Assembly: GCA_027475525.1 (NCBI GenBank)
Contig: JAMWFC010000116.1
Location: 1,239,826 to 1,303,825, forward strand
Source of the DNA: Macrolepiota albuminosa
Lineage: Eukaryota; Basidiomycota; Agaricomycetes; Agaricales; Agaricaceae
Reading direction: 5' to 3'
Length of the DNA: 64,000 nt
Part shown: in pieces, positions 1 through 11,764 of the stretch
Numbering within the stretch: the stretch's first letter is position 1
Layout: every line of letters starts with the position of its first letter
Notes under the pieces: model-generated
Told to the model about the DNA's origin: nothing
Database searches by the model: none
Seen by the model: only the letters and a program-made list of their open reading frames with translations
Translations under genes and position numbers: made by a program

Positions 1-3000
1 ATGTGATGTGATGTGATATGACATGATGCTACCTCCATTACTCCATTACTCCTCGTTTGCTTGATGCTTGATGGTGTTTCTTGTTTTTTTTTTCTTTTTC
101 TTTTTGTTGTTTTGTTGTTTTCTTGTATAGCTTTGAGTCTCTAGTGTGTTTTATATACCCATACCCTGACCTGGTTTTTATGGACTTGTGTGTTTCGAAT
201 TCACGTATGTAGGATTGAAATTGATTGATCGCTCCGGGCTTGGAGCTGCGGTGGCGGACGACGGTGGACGGTGGACGGGGTGCCGCTGATGGGTGATGGG
301 GGTGCCGGTGATGGGTGATGGGGATGGGGATGGGTAACGAACGGGTAAGCAAGGAGGCGCCGCGCCGCGCTGCGCAGAGTTTACGACGTGATCGGGGTTC
401 GGGGGGTTTATTTTGAATGCATACATGCTAGTGTATCCGATTATATATATCTTTCTTTGATTGCTTTTTCAACGCAGAGCAGAGCAGGGTGTTTGAATAC
501 GAATTGGAACCTTGCGTTGCGAGCTCCTACTTTGACGAGTGGGGTTTTTTTGATTTTTTTTTTTTCTTTTGTGGGCTTTTTGGTTTGTATCTTGATCTGG
601 ACCCCTCGAGCTCCTCAGCTTCCCCATCAGATCAGTGAGTACTGATGTGCTTATGTAGATGGTTTGGTCGACTGTGTTTGTGTTGTTTTTATCATTTCAT
701 TTTTATCATGATGGTGTGAGTCAATTGTCGTCGCGCTGTGTCAGCTGTGGTCGCAGTCGGACTGCATATGCTCATGATGGAGACAGGACAAGAACAAGGA
801 CAAGGACAGTCCACTGCGGTCGCGGTGGCGTCTGATTTTTTACGTATGGGATATCCGGGATGTGTCCCATCGGATCTGTTCTGTTCTGTGTTCTGGTCTC
901 TTTTGTTGTGATTGTCGTGGATGCAGCTTGATGTATGTGACCGCGTATGACTCGTGTGGGCTCTGCTATCGTGGTTACTAGGACTTACAACAACGTTCCT
1001 GCTAGGGACGGTTTTTTGTATAACCCCCGGACATTCATTCTTTTTCCCTTTGCCTTTGGGATTTTACTAGCTGGCTGTCATGAAAGCCGACGAATGACTT
1101 TTTGAATTTTTGGCTTGTACCTCTGATCTATTGAATAAATGAATGAAAGAACTCTGTTTATACCGCCGGCAAGCCACGATACAGGGCTAAGAGGCGGGGG
1201 GAAAGTATAACTCCACTCCGAAGATTTTCTCTGTTTATACCGCCGGCAAGCCACGATACAGGGCTAAGAGGCGGGGGGAAAGTATAACTCCACTCCGAAG
1301 ATTTTATGTGGCGAGTGTAAGGCGCGGTCATGTCGCGAATGGCTCAGGCTCTGATCTATTGATACGATCTGTTTTTCCCAAGACTTCTGTCATCTAGAAT
1401 CATTTTAGCAGTCCCGGAAATGTCTACTGCGGTCCACGGGTAGCGTCTAATCTTACGTTACGCACGTTGTTACACCTGACATGAACTCCACTGGGTCTGC
1501 TCTTTGGGGTTTGCGATCATAGACATCAACGGCAGATAGGTTTTTTTTAAAATCGAGTGCGCTGTCGTCTCTGCGGATGGTGGCTCGACGACCGTGGCTA
1601 CTAGTATTTCCAATCACAAGGATCGTGGTTTGAATGCCGACATCTGTGATTTGGGGAGGTTCGTACATCACCCCGATGTTCTTTCGCCCCAGGGTGTTTC
1701 TTGTTTCCTATTTTTGGTCTCGTGCGGTGGAGTTCATCACCGTTTACCGCTGGGTATAGTACTTTGGATATCTTCTTCGCCAGCGCATCACTGTGGAGAC
1801 TCTGTCATCGACGGTGGCGTCGTAAACCCTGTCACCCTTGCATCCTCCTCCACTCGGGCATATTTTCTCCGTTTTTGGGCGTCGAAATCAAAACTGATCC
1901 GAGCGTGTCGGCGGAGCGCGCTGCACGTCTACTTTTACCATCATCAGCCATCAGCTTTGGATTTTATATTGTTCATGATTCGTATCATGTCAGACATATA
2001 ACGGATCCTACCAAGAACTTCACAACCGTCTCCAATTGTCGTCGTCTTGTCAGATACAAGTGACCCGTACATAGCGCTCAATAGGCCTTCTTGATGACCC
2101 TACTCGGATATGCTGGATATTTGACTGTTTCTACGAATAAGCACGACAGTTTCTCTCGATCTCCTCGGAAATTCAATACAAGTCACACTTCTTTCCGAGT
2201 CGCATGCTTCTACTCTCTCTCTCAGGTTTGGGGTGTTTACCATGTCCCACACCATCACATCATGCTCTCTCCAAATATAGTCTGCTCGTTCTCAAGCTAG
2301 TAACAGAGGAAGGTGGATACGTTATAAAAATGTCCCGATGTCCGCGATAGGAGGGTAGTTTTTCAAGAGACCGGCCGTTGTAATCTATCGATTTGTGATG
2401 ACTTCTGACTTCTTTGGCCTGATGCATCACTGGTACTGAACAGCGTTTTGCTGCTTCTCTTGGACTAAGTATAACTGCTTGAGAGAGCCGTCATGTGCCA
2501 CCTCTTCGGGCCCCGCGGTAGTTATTCTTGTGTACATGCTCAGATGGTCCTAACGTTTGGAATAGAAGGTGTCTAGAAGTTGGAATACCGGGTCTTCGAC
2601 GTTTCGCATCAGTATATCGTCTTCTTTGCAGCCTCTCGCAGGGCTGTTGGGCCATATCTCTCGGTGCTGGCCTCTGTGCGACGTGTGCGTTTGAAGCCAT
2701 GTCATCCTTTAGTGACATCTCAGAACTTTTCGTCAATGTTTAACAGCATTTGCTATAAACCATGTTTCAACCCGGCAGTATTGTAGATAGATTGATGATA
2801 TTGATCAAGGTCCGCCAGTTCCTGTCTCCTGTGACTTTTAGCCTACTTCTACACAGGACGTCTGTCTTCTTTTCTTGCCATAGTTTCAAATATTGGTCCA
2901 GCGAGTTCGAGATGGATAGATAATCTGCGAAGAACGTGAAAATACATGGTGTTCCCCGAGTTCTATTGTCCACTATGACTGTGGTGAGAAGTCGGCCTGT

Positions 3001-4204
3001 GTGAATTGGATGGATGACGGGTCTTTGGAAAACAGTGTCTTTTTCGGTCCATGTGAACCGTGAACTATCTGATCAATTATCTTTCGGATGACTGATTGTT
3101 CAAACAGAAACCCCAAATTGGCTGATTACTCCAGCACGTGGTGGGTTAAATATATGCGGTGGAGGACAAAAGTGATAGATTGACAGTCTGTGCGAGTTAT
3201 CGCAGAAGATAGCCCAGGTATACTTAGGAGACATAAAGACTGGAATTCAACAAAGTATTTTGAATAGATGAGCTCCACACCAAGCGGTCTAGCCAGCACT
3301 GAAAGCGAGGGGATACTTAGGGGTTTCACGACTGGGCCTCTTCATAAACAGGAACGGAACAGTCCAGTTGGCATTAAACCTTGTTATATTATAAACTTGC
3401 AATGTATTAAAGGAACACTTTCCAGTTCATCACACACGTCATGTTACCGATCTGTCGGTAAAGGTGGGTGGATTGGAAAGTACCTCAGAAAGATTCCTTC
3501 ACTTGCACTTGCGAGTTTCCATCTCGTCTCGGGTTACTTACAGCATCAATTTCTCCGTTATATGCCCGGAACACTCTTGAATCGGCTTATTACGTTCGTG
3601 GCAGATACGAAAATTAATGGGCCCCTGAACCAAGATAATCTCTATGCAGTTAACACGGCCGGAAGAACGAACAGCACCTAGATAATCAGAGGACGAGGAT
3701 GAAGCTATTGAAGTAAAATGACCATTTCGTGGCCGTTCCTTCTGAGGTTTTGCAAGCGAAGGGTGCTGCAAGAAAATATTGTGACAGTGAGCATTGAACC
3801 TTGTTGAACTTGATATTAATGGTTCGGCAGATAACACCATGTGAATATGCTTTCAAGTGCCGTACATTTATTACTTAGTACTTGTACACGGAATGTTCAG
3901 TTCCCAACAAGTAAATGTGGCCTCGGTACACACGGACATAGCCTCTGCACCGCAAGGGCTTGGTGCAGATGCACTTGCGACGCGCTACTTACTCGTACTA
4001 TACGTAATAAAACATTGGTACGTTGTAGATCCATAAAGGATCAAAAATAGACGAGAAATGACAACGGTGGAAAAATGAGCCATATGGCACCGTGACCGAT
4101 TGTGACAATCTTTCTTGTTTTCCACCAGTTGCCTCGCCTGTGCGCCTGCAGTCCTCTGGGCCCCCACATTCGTTTAATCCTCGTTCTTTTTGCAAATCAA
4201 AGCG
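1..4204. other. Leading region without a convincing gene
   Basis: No open frame here has a recognisable domain, a credible exon chain or codon use like the neighbouring genes. The longest frames (1594-2001 plus, 3268-3681 plus) have no family signature. Around 1,130 an AATAAATGAATG stretch could be the polyadenylation end of a gene lying before the window. A homopolymer-rich stretch (T runs) lies near 85-125 and 545-570. An exact 77-bp tandem duplication sits at 1152-1305. Confidence 0.5.
1152..1305. repeat. Exact 77-bp tandem duplication (likely assembly join)
   Basis: Copies 1152-1228 and 1229-1305 are identical by eye. It is one of ten such pairs in the window that share the unit length of 77 but not the sequence. 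Confidence 0.9.
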
Positions 4205-6314
4205 ATGGGCCTCCACAACGACCACAAGCTATTCCACAGACGCGTCGCTGCACTCAAGCAGCGTCGTCTCCCACCTCACGAGGAGGCCGCTAAGCTCAAG
4301 GAACTCATTGCTCGGTTCAGCCCCACCTTCATCTGGACAGCGACGTTGACCGACAGCATTCCTCTTATTCCTCTTCCTACCTTGCCTGCTTTCGGTGAGT
4401 TGGGTTGACAATCAGTGATCACTGACAGACAGATAGCGCTGCTGTTTGCTGTTGCCAACGAAGCGCCGTGGCTCGGTTGTTGTTGGCGATCATGCTTCTT
4501 CGTTCCTGCTTCGATGTATTGAAAAAAGCTTCTGACGCGCTCTTTTCCCATTAGCCACCACTACTGCTACTAGCGACGACAGCGACGGCAAGAACGGTAA
4601 TGGTAATGGCCTTATAACCACGTCGTCTGTTCCTACGCCCGCACCTGTTACGGTTCCCACGGTTCCCACAACAACTAGTACCCCTGTCGTCAACACTAAT
4701 ACTGTTGTGGCTCCCAATCCTGTCGCACAGACCACACAGACTGCACAGACGGTCCAGACCACGAATGCGGTTCCAACAACCAGCACGACCACAGTTCTCT
4801 TTACAGACCCTGTCACGACCTCTACACCCCCGGCAGTGGTGAGCTTGAATTTTGGCTTTTTTGATATTGCCGATCTCTGATTTAATTGACCCTTTCAGGT
4901 CACGAAGCCTGGCGTTACCCCCCTGTCTCTCGCCACCACCCCAGGACCAGTGACATCTGTGACCATAACGAGTTCTACCGTTTCGTTGGCTGCTGCCAGT
5001 GCAACAGAGACCGATTCTTCCGAATCTGGTACAAACGTCGGAGGCATTGTAGGTGGTGTTGTTGGTGGTTTGCTCGCTGTTGCAGCCCTTATCTTTGTTA
5101 TTCGCTTCCTTCTAGTAAGTCTTGTCTCAACACAGTTGACAAGGATGTGTTCTAAAGTTAATCGGTTATAGAATCGCCAGAGGAGGCGCAATGATGAGAT
5201 CAGCGCTGCAGCATTCAATGCTCATGACTTCCGACGCTCCGCGGTCCTCATGGAAGACCCTCCTACCCATGACGAGACTGTTGAGCGCGGTTTCAATCCT
5301 AGGCCGCCCACCATGATTGAGCGCAGGCTTGCTTCTCCTGCGCCAACATTTGGCACTCAATACGTTGTTCCAGCGCCAGTCATGGGACATCCTGATTATG
5401 GATACAACCAATACCAGGCATACGGACCGACGCAGATGATGCCCCCCAACTCTGCAACTGCGATGCTCAACAATTCACCATACCCTAACATGGTATATCC
5501 TAATTCTGCTAACAACCAGTCGCCCTTCTCGCCCATCGCGACACCTGTTGGCGGAACTTTCAATGAAGAAAACCATCATGCGGCTGTACTAACCAGGCAA
5601 TCGTCCAATGGTTCTCGCGCTTCCTCTGCTCACGGGCCTGATGGCTATCCTTCACAAGATCCCAATCACGGTGGATCTGCAAGTCCTAAACAGAGTGACT
5701 ACATAGACCTTAACCGCTCCAGCGTGACACCGTTCCAGGCTGCTCAATACACTGAAATATCGCAAAAGCTTGGTACTGAAGTACCTTCCGGTACAATCAT
5801 CCAGCAATCCAAGCCTAACGAGGTTGCGCCCCCTGTTCCCATGAAGGACAATCAACTCTCTTCGCCATTCTCTGATCCTATGCCCGGACAACTTTCGTAC
5901 CCCGGTGAAGTCTCCCCTCGCCCATCGACCGATTCTGTCTCCCGCCAAATCGATGACTTCCCCGTGCCTCCCTCTCCCGTCCATAGCAACCTATCTCGCG
6001 TAGACTCCGTCCCTCCTATGCTTCCGGAAATACCCATGGGCTCCCGCCCGTCGTCATACAACTTCCCTGCGTCTGATCACGAAAATTATATCCCGAACAA
6101 TACGACAAAGGAGTACTCCAAGAGTCCTCTCGGAACTCAGTCCCCTGCCACCCCGAGCCCGCTCGCGTCGGGCGTTGGGGTTCTTCCGCCTCAGCCTGCG
6201 GCAACTAGTCAATCGGTTGCTGCGCCGCTTACACCACGTCAGAACAAGTTTGAGATTCCGGCCAAGAGGCCTGACACGGTGTACGATGACCAGGATGCAT
6301 ATGGCGGTATCTAA
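4205..6314 (+). CDS. Single-pass membrane protein, DAYGG family paralogue 1
   Basis: Four exons: 4205-4394, 4555-4838, 4899-5114 and 5172-6314, all with GT-AG introns and consistent phases, giving about 610 residues. An ATG 15 bp upstream (4190) is in frame and possible. The N-terminus is short and basic with no clear signal peptide. It is followed by a Ser/Thr/Pro-rich segment (residues ~65-190), then a Gly-rich membrane helix (VGGIVGGVVGGLLAVAALIF) ending at exon 3. The long cytoplasmic tail opens with Arg-rich residues, carries FRRSAVLMEDP and RPPTMIERR, is rich in Pro/Ser/Asn/Gln, and ends in DAYGGI. The helix-exon boundary, the tail motifs and the C-terminus recur at 22,003 and 48,734. 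The layout resembles fungal wall-stress or mucin-like sensors in general. No named family was recognised and the function is unknown. Confidence 0.85.
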
Positions 6315-7403
6315 CGGAAGGATTTTGTCAACTCAATATACACGATGGAATAGTTTGGTTCGATTTATGGGGAGTTGTACGATATCTTTCTTTTCTACTG
6401 TCTACGACCTTTCAATGCTTTTTTCCGTTTTGTCTGACGTCCGATGGGATAGGGCGGAGCACCTGTGCCTTTTTCATTTCGCATTTCTGATTTATTCTAG
6501 TGATTGCTTGCAATGTGTCTGGATACACATGGCCTCAACGGTGCGGGCACACGGTGCCTGCGGTAAATTTCCATTACTTATTCATATCTTTAATTTACGT
6601 TCTATCCAGAATTGCACTACTGACTTTAGATATATTTCTTTTCAACCCTACGTCTATGGTAGTGCGTATTACACCTACACCGGCTTTAAACTTTCCCGTT
6701 GAACGTCGAGGTTATGGCTGCCATACCCATTTTTTCTACCTACATCCTTATGCAAGTATATGCGGTTTATAAAGCACCTTGTGAACTGGGGGATGGTATG
6801 GGTGAGTCATCATGCAATTTCCTCGTCTTGTTCGCTTCAGGTCAAGTTGCAAGCCACTGAGATTATATCGTGGCTCCACACATTGACAGAAAAGGGACAT
6901 GGTAGAAAATCAGAACAGTCCCTTAAAATAGTCGATTTGTTTTCAAGCGGGGAAACCAGGGCCATCGGCATGATCGCCGCGAAAATCGGAGGCAGAGGGC
7001 AGGATGCTTTTTGGGCATTCCTTCAACGCAAGAAAAGCGAAACAAGGTATAGCCTGAGTGTGAGCACCAAAGAGAGATTGCAGCATGTCACTATTCAAGT
7101 GCACAATAGTATATGGATAAATATGGGAGATGGAGTCGAAATTTAAACTTTAAGTGACAAGCGCGGGCGGGTGTAGTCGGGTGTGACTTCAATATAGCCT
7201 AATCTGCAACGAAAGTCGGTGGGGACGCCACTGTGACTGACATGAGAAGAGGCCGTCATCATCAGCATGGCCGCACCCCAATTCTTCTTTTTTTTTCACC
7301 CTCATTTTGTCTGTCCTCTCCCTTTCTATATAACCAAGCTGGCCGTATTCCTTACTGGGGGCTGGAAAGGCGACTAGTAGTTCTGTAGTCGTTGTAATTT
7401 GGC
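6315..7403. other. Intergenic region with the DUF6533 gene promoter
   Basis: An open frame at 6760-7146 (128 codons) has no recognisable domain and is probably chance. A TATATAA stretch at about 7327-7333 lies some 75 bp before the ATG at 7404 and is the likely TATA box of the next gene. A T-rich tract precedes it (7283-7298). Confidence 0.5.
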
Positions 7404-8903
7404 ATGGACGTCAACACCACCTTGCCAGATGCCATCCAGATCATCAGGGAGGCTCGATATGCTATCGTTGCTGTCTACAGTATTCAGATTTACGAGTGGT
7501 TTGCGACGTGAGTTGTGCCTTGGTCATGGGGTTAGTAGCATACTGATGAATTTGATCAGGCTAGGCAAGGAGATCGAGCTGGTGTGTTCAAGTGTCGACC
7601 TTCCTACTCACTCTTATCGTTTAATAGATCTACAAATCCCGCTGGAATTCTGTCAAAGTCGCGTATCTCCTCTGTCGGTACTACCCCCTACTCCTTTGGC
7701 CTATTGTCATAGTCGCGTATTGTGGAACTTGGTCATACGATTTCTGCAGTCGCTTTGGTCCCCCCGTGCACGTCCTGTTCATGCCATGTGTAAGTGCCTT
7801 TCCCTATAGCTCCAATGGCATTTCCAAGGCACTTACGCAACCTTTCAGCAACTATTTCCACAAGGTTGGCTCTGTTCAAAGTAAAATGAAACGAGTCACG
7901 TCTGATCAGAACTCTCACAGCGGTAATGTTGATGCGCGCGTATGCGTTTTCAGGCCGTGACAAGCGTGTACTTGCCTTGCTTTTGCTGTGTTATGCCGGA
8001 CTTGTGGCCGTTGATATTTGGTCATTCTGCACGCATGTTTCGACAATACCGGAGATTGCTTTTATAGCTCTGGGGGGTACTGGATGTTATCCATACTATG
8101 GGAAGGGTTACATGGGGTTTCGGATCGGTGTAAGTCGTCTCATCGTTTCTCTGTTTGACCTTGTTCTTATGAGATTGTCTAGTATTCGATGGTATGCATG
8201 CTGTTCACTTGTTATACTTTAGTTTGGAAATTGATACCGGATGATTCCTAGTTGGCTGCTACATTGATGGACCTCATTTCGTTGACAATCGTGCTCGGGG
8301 TATGTTTTGTAAGGCTAGTTTATAGCTTCATTAATGATGGTTTGGATATCCAGGTCTGTTTCCGCAAGAAGAACCGAGAGGTTTCGTTGGCTAGGTACTT
8401 TTGTAAACAAGGTAAATCCAGTTCTATCACTGCAAAGAACTGATGCTGAAAGTCGTCCATCAGGGCTCGTCGCCTTTGGTCTCGTTATTGCCGTCAACGT
8501 TACTGCAGCAGGCTTTTTCTTCAAGTACGCTTTTCAAATTACTTGATTCGATGCTTCCTTACACCAACGTTCGTATCCAGCCAGCGGAGTCATCACAACG
8601 GGCTTGGACTTCCATTCATCATGGTTGTGTCGAATCTCATCGTAAGTTTTTCTCCTATTGGCTTTCAATTGCGTCAGCAACATTTCTGACCCTTTTACCC
8701 AGGCATGTCGCGTGTAAGATAACTTTCTGAATTCCTAAGTACAAGCAACTAACTAGACCCGACTCAGCATACTTGAACTACGCAGAAAAGTGTCGCCTTC
8801 CGAAGCGGAGGTCTCAGCACAGTACTCCATCATCATTCGGCGAGCCTTGTCAACACAATCAGACCAATGGCTCATTGCGTCAAACCGTGACAGGTGTAGA
8901 TAA
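7404..8903 (+). CDS. DUF6533-type multi-pass membrane protein
   Basis: A gene of many short exons. The start is ATG 7404. Exon 1 ends at 7507, exon 2 is 7560-7581, and the chain continues through segments beginning near 7629, 7849, 7922, 8184, 8252, 8354, 8464, 8583 and 8703 to TAA 8901-8903. The assembled protein begins MDVNTTLPDAIQIIREARYA and continues with WFATLGKEIELIYKSRW and YLLCRYYPLLLWP. This is the start of the DUF6533 family, whose members read similarly (aromatic-D-x3-TLG-EvelIW, then NRYlPL). Later helices include MRAYAFSGRDKRVLALLLL and GLPFIMVVSNLI, and the tail ACRVILELRRK is typical. The family is expanded in Agaricomycetes and has no established function. Two decayed copies lie at 37.5 and 41.8 kb, each beside pheromone genes. 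Exact splice sites in the middle are inferred. Confidence 0.75.
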
Positions 8904-9590
8904 CATCGCTACCAATTCCTAACACACGCGCGGACTTTCGTTGAGCATTTCTAGATGGACTTAAAGCCAACTTCTATGCACACGCACAGACGACACTGCA
9001 AATGCACTTGATACCTCAACTACCTGATTGATACCCAAAAAATTGTACCAGCGATCTTCTGTACTTGTACGTATTATATCCTTCCTTCTACATCCCACTT
9101 TGCGGTCCTACAGTTTTACGTAGTTTTGATATCGCATCACACGCTCATTGCTTGCTTATCTTACCCTTTCGTTCTCGCTATCGTATTTGTCAGTAGACAA
9201 AACCACTCGCTATCGTTTACTACTTGAAACATCTGTTTTCGTGTCTGTCTTTTGAAGATCTTTGATGATACCTTTCGCTGTCCAACACAACTTAGCTCTG
9301 GAAATCCGAGTGAAAAAGTCTATGAGGGGCGTGATCATCTCTTCCATGTTGTCGACCAATAGAAAAGACAGCTGAATCATTATGTTTTGCCGACAGCTTT
9401 CGCGACCTCTCGCCCCTTCTGCTCGCCTACAGGGTGGTATTATCCGTGAAGGGTCTGTCCACTGAGCTCGGCTGTTCTAAATCTTGTTGGAAGAAACAAA
9501 ATCCCTTACTGGACTGCAAAATCCGCGTACACGTGTTTGGAAAATATTGTTCTGAACCTACCGGACGACACATCAACGATCTTGTCTCAG
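8904..9590. other. DUF6533 3' flank
   Basis: No gene seen. The part around 9,040-9,130 is also found downstream of the inverted DUF6533 relic (complement of about 41,781-41,860), so the duplicated block extended past the gene. Confidence 0.6.
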
Positions 9591-9791
9591 AGAACAATTA
9601 GCGCCTCCCTCTTTGGGTGCACTACGCCTGCCATCTGATCAAATTCGAGATTTTGTCTCTGCTGCCAACCTTGTTTGCTGTTCCAAAAAAGGCATGAACA
9701 ATATCTGTCCAAGTTTTCACAGACAAGAGAGGACAGGCTTATGCCTCCTTTATTCGTACCTTGGGATAAGACTCCCCTGAAGGTATAAAAA
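9591..9791 (+). promoter_or_regulatory. Pheromone gene promoter (copy 1)
   Basis: AGAACAATTA at 9591-9600 is 267 bp before the ATG, and TATAAAA from 9784 is 74 bp before it. Both recur at equivalent positions in all eight pheromone genes. Confidence 0.65.
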
Positions 9792-9857
9792 CCCTCTAAC
9801 CAGAGTTCAAAGTCTCCAGGATCACACAGACCTACCTACATCCACACAACCTACTCA

Positions 9858-9968
9858 ATGGATTCTTTCGTCGCTCTCAACGTCTCTTCCAAACCCGCTG
9901 ATTTCCAGCCCATCAACCAAGAGGCCGACCCTAGCGGTGATCAGCAATCATACTGCGTCGTTGCTTAA
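9858..9968 (+). CDS. Lipopeptide mating-pheromone precursor, 36-residue type (copy 1)
   Basis: The 36-residue product begins MDSFVALNVSSKPADF and ends QQSYCVVA. The C-terminal CVVA is a CaaX box, so Cys33 is expected to be farnesylated, the last three residues removed and the Cys methylated, as in other basidiomycete pheromones. N-terminal processing usually occurs at a two-residue motif roughly ten residues before the Cys. Here the matching position reads EA (residues 22-23), whereas the 35-residue type has ER. The mature peptide would then be DPSGDQQSYC. The ATG follows a TATA box by 74 bp and no longer in-frame start has that spacing. Its unit is nearly the same as the one at 41,221. In the family such peptides bind a STE3-type receptor on a compatible partner. 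No receptor lies in this window. Confidence 0.9.
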   Translation: MDSFVALNVSSKPADFQPINQEADPSGDQQSYCVVA

Positions 9969-10940
9969 GCACTCGCGTGGTGGCATAGAATTGATCATTA
10001 CTCTGTAAGCTCTTTTCAACGTTTTCTAGGCGAATATGCACTTACAATTGAATGGACAGTTAACCAACACTTTTAAATATTATTCATATTTATTGATCTT
10101 CGTCCAAATGGAGATTGGATTTGGGTGATAGATACATTGGGTTGGGGATATTGGTCATTATTTGGGATTCTGTGGGGGCGGGCATTCATCTTGTTCTACA
10201 TAGTTTTACTATCCATTGACCGGAGCTTGCTTGATTAATTCAATGAGTTTACATGATCTTTCGCGTAGGTGAAAGTGTAGAAGTCGGATATATTCAACTT
10301 CAGAATTCTTAGCTATGTACTTTGGCGAGGATCATTGGACTCTGTTCTCAAGGCCGAAATTAATGTCGAATGAATTTTAAGCTTGGAAATCTACTTTCGT
10401 CCTGAGATTATGATCATCGGAGCTCTTACACATTTCACTAAGCAAGGCTCCTCCTGTATTTCTTGTCTAGTCTGCCAACCTTCATCACATTCTCTTGTCC
10501 GGGAATAGGACGATGCAATGTAGACAAGGTTCTGGTGAAGCTGGTGCTTATTCTTTCGACGTCACGGTTTAGAATACTACGGTGAATTGATCCTCAGTCA
10601 CACCGTATAAGATATTGTACCACAGAGTTCATTACCTGTAGGATAATACAGTAAGTGATCCACAGGATGACATCGACACGATGAATATGAGTTTATAACC
10701 AGAGTACATCCCCACCCTCAGTCCATTATCGCGGTCGAGCAAGGCATTATTTAACACACGGTCTCTTGCCCACACACGTCTCGAGGGCCCGTAGTTTATC
10801 TTTCGTGCTCCAATCCTCGAGACAATAATCTTTGCCAGACAATAGATTCCTGCAGAAAATGTCACCTAGAATGTAGAGGCATGCTGTAACCCTGAATCGC
10901 TCGCGCATTGTGCGCCCTTTACATTACGATCTTGTGCTCA
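9969..10940. other. Pheromone unit flank
   Basis: No gene seen. About 10,000-10,290 matches the flank of the 41,221 gene. About 10,260-10,930 matches the upstream flank of the 19,589 gene (18,850-19,300). Just past the stop, GTAAGC...CTAG could bound a small 3'-UTR intron. Confidence 0.55.
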
Positions 10941-11156
10941 AGAACAATTAGCATTTCCTTTTTTGGTGTAGCACATCCGCCACCTGACAGAAGGAGAAAA
11001 CTTAGTTCTGCCGCCAACTTTGTTCCCGCTCCAAAAAAACCATGAACAAGACGGGCATGAGCATGGCCAAGCGTCCAGACAAGGGAGCCAGGCAGAAAAT
11101 CGACCACTGACCCTCACCTTGTACCTTACAATCAGGCTCACTTCGCCGTATAAAAA
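10941..11156 (+). promoter_or_regulatory. Pheromone gene promoter (copy 2)
   Basis: AGAACAATTA at 10,941-10,950 (278 bp before ATG) and TATAAAAA at 11,149-11,156 (70 bp before ATG). Confidence 0.65.
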
Positions 11157-11218
11157 GCCTCGCCAGAGTCTGAAGTCTCCAGGATCACACAGACCTACAA
11201 CCACACCAGCTTACTCAA

Positions 11219-11329
11219 ATGGATTCTTTCGTCGCCCTCAATGTCTCTTCCAAACCCGCTGATTTCCAGCCCATCAACCAAGAGGCCGACCCTAGCGGCG
11301 ATCAGCAATCATACTGCGTCGTTGCTTAA
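11219..11329 (+). CDS. Lipopeptide mating-pheromone precursor, 36-residue type (copy 2)
   Basis: The product is the same 36 residues as the gene at 9858, ending YCVVA, although the nucleotide sequence differs at silent sites (for example GGC for GGT in the Pro-Ser-Gly-Asp stretch). Its flanks match the genes at 19,589(+) and 40,166(-) more closely than the 9,858 copy, so it belongs to a different unit. A copia element has inserted 90 bp past the stop codon; the reading frame and promoter are untouched, but transcript termination could be affected because the inserted LTR has its own signals. Confidence 0.9.
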   Translation: MDSFVALNVSSKPADFQPINQEADPSGDQQSYCVVA

Positions 11330-11419
11330 GCACTTTGTGACTGCAAAGGACTAATCATTATTCTGTAAGTTCCTCACATTTCTTAACTGAATTTGTACTC
11401 ACAAAAGTCTACATAGATC

Positions 11420-11755
11420 TATTAGAATCCTTACTCCGAGCACTATAATAATCACAGACAGTTAGTCTATGTCCTCAGTCCGTGATATAAGCGACTGTAT
11501 TGAGTACCTATAATAATCACAGACAGTTAGTCTATGTCTGTGGTACGGAATGAGTTATCGTGTAGTATGTAGAAAAATATCTATCTCACCCTCAGTCCGT
11601 GATATAAGCGACTGAGGGTGCTCTCTGTATCGTACTGTATATATATAACTTCGTCGTGAACAATGGGCAAAGTGTACAAAGCAAATGTGAAATAGTTGTG
11701 GCCCTGGCACACTTACTGTGTGATATCTGTGATATCGTAACGTGATATCACAACA
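11420..11755 (-). repeat. 3' LTR of the copia element
   Basis: Reads TGTTGTGATATC... to ...GATTCTAATA on the minus strand. The ends are TG and TA, not the usual TG and CA. It has internal short repeats (AATAATCACAGACAGTTAGT twice; CAGTCCGTGATATAAGCGAC twice) and a TATATATATAA stretch near 11,638. Confidence 0.9.
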
Positions 11756-11764
11756 CTCCTCCTC
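11756..11764 (-). other. Polypurine tract of the copia element
   Basis: On the minus strand GAGGAGGAG directly abuts the 3' LTR, the expected place for plus-strand priming. It overlaps the last base pairs of the polyprotein stop region. Confidence 0.65.

Noticed and set aside
1152..1305. Reading the 77-bp pairs as minisatellites or a CRISPR-like array
   Set aside because: Only two copies each, no spacers, and different sequences with one shared length. The assembly explanation fits better, and CRISPR arrays are not expected in fungi.
1594..2063. Two overlapping plus-strand frames of 120-135 codons
   Set aside because: No domain and unlikely composition; neither connects to further exons.
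6760..7146. A 128-codon plus-strand frame
   Set aside because: No domain, no partner exon, and it lies in the upstream region of the DUF6533 gene.
7404..8903. A pheromone receptor (STE3) identity for this multi-pass protein
   Set aside because: The assembled sequence matches the DUF6533 pattern at its start and end and lacks the STE3 landmarks expected in the second and third helices.
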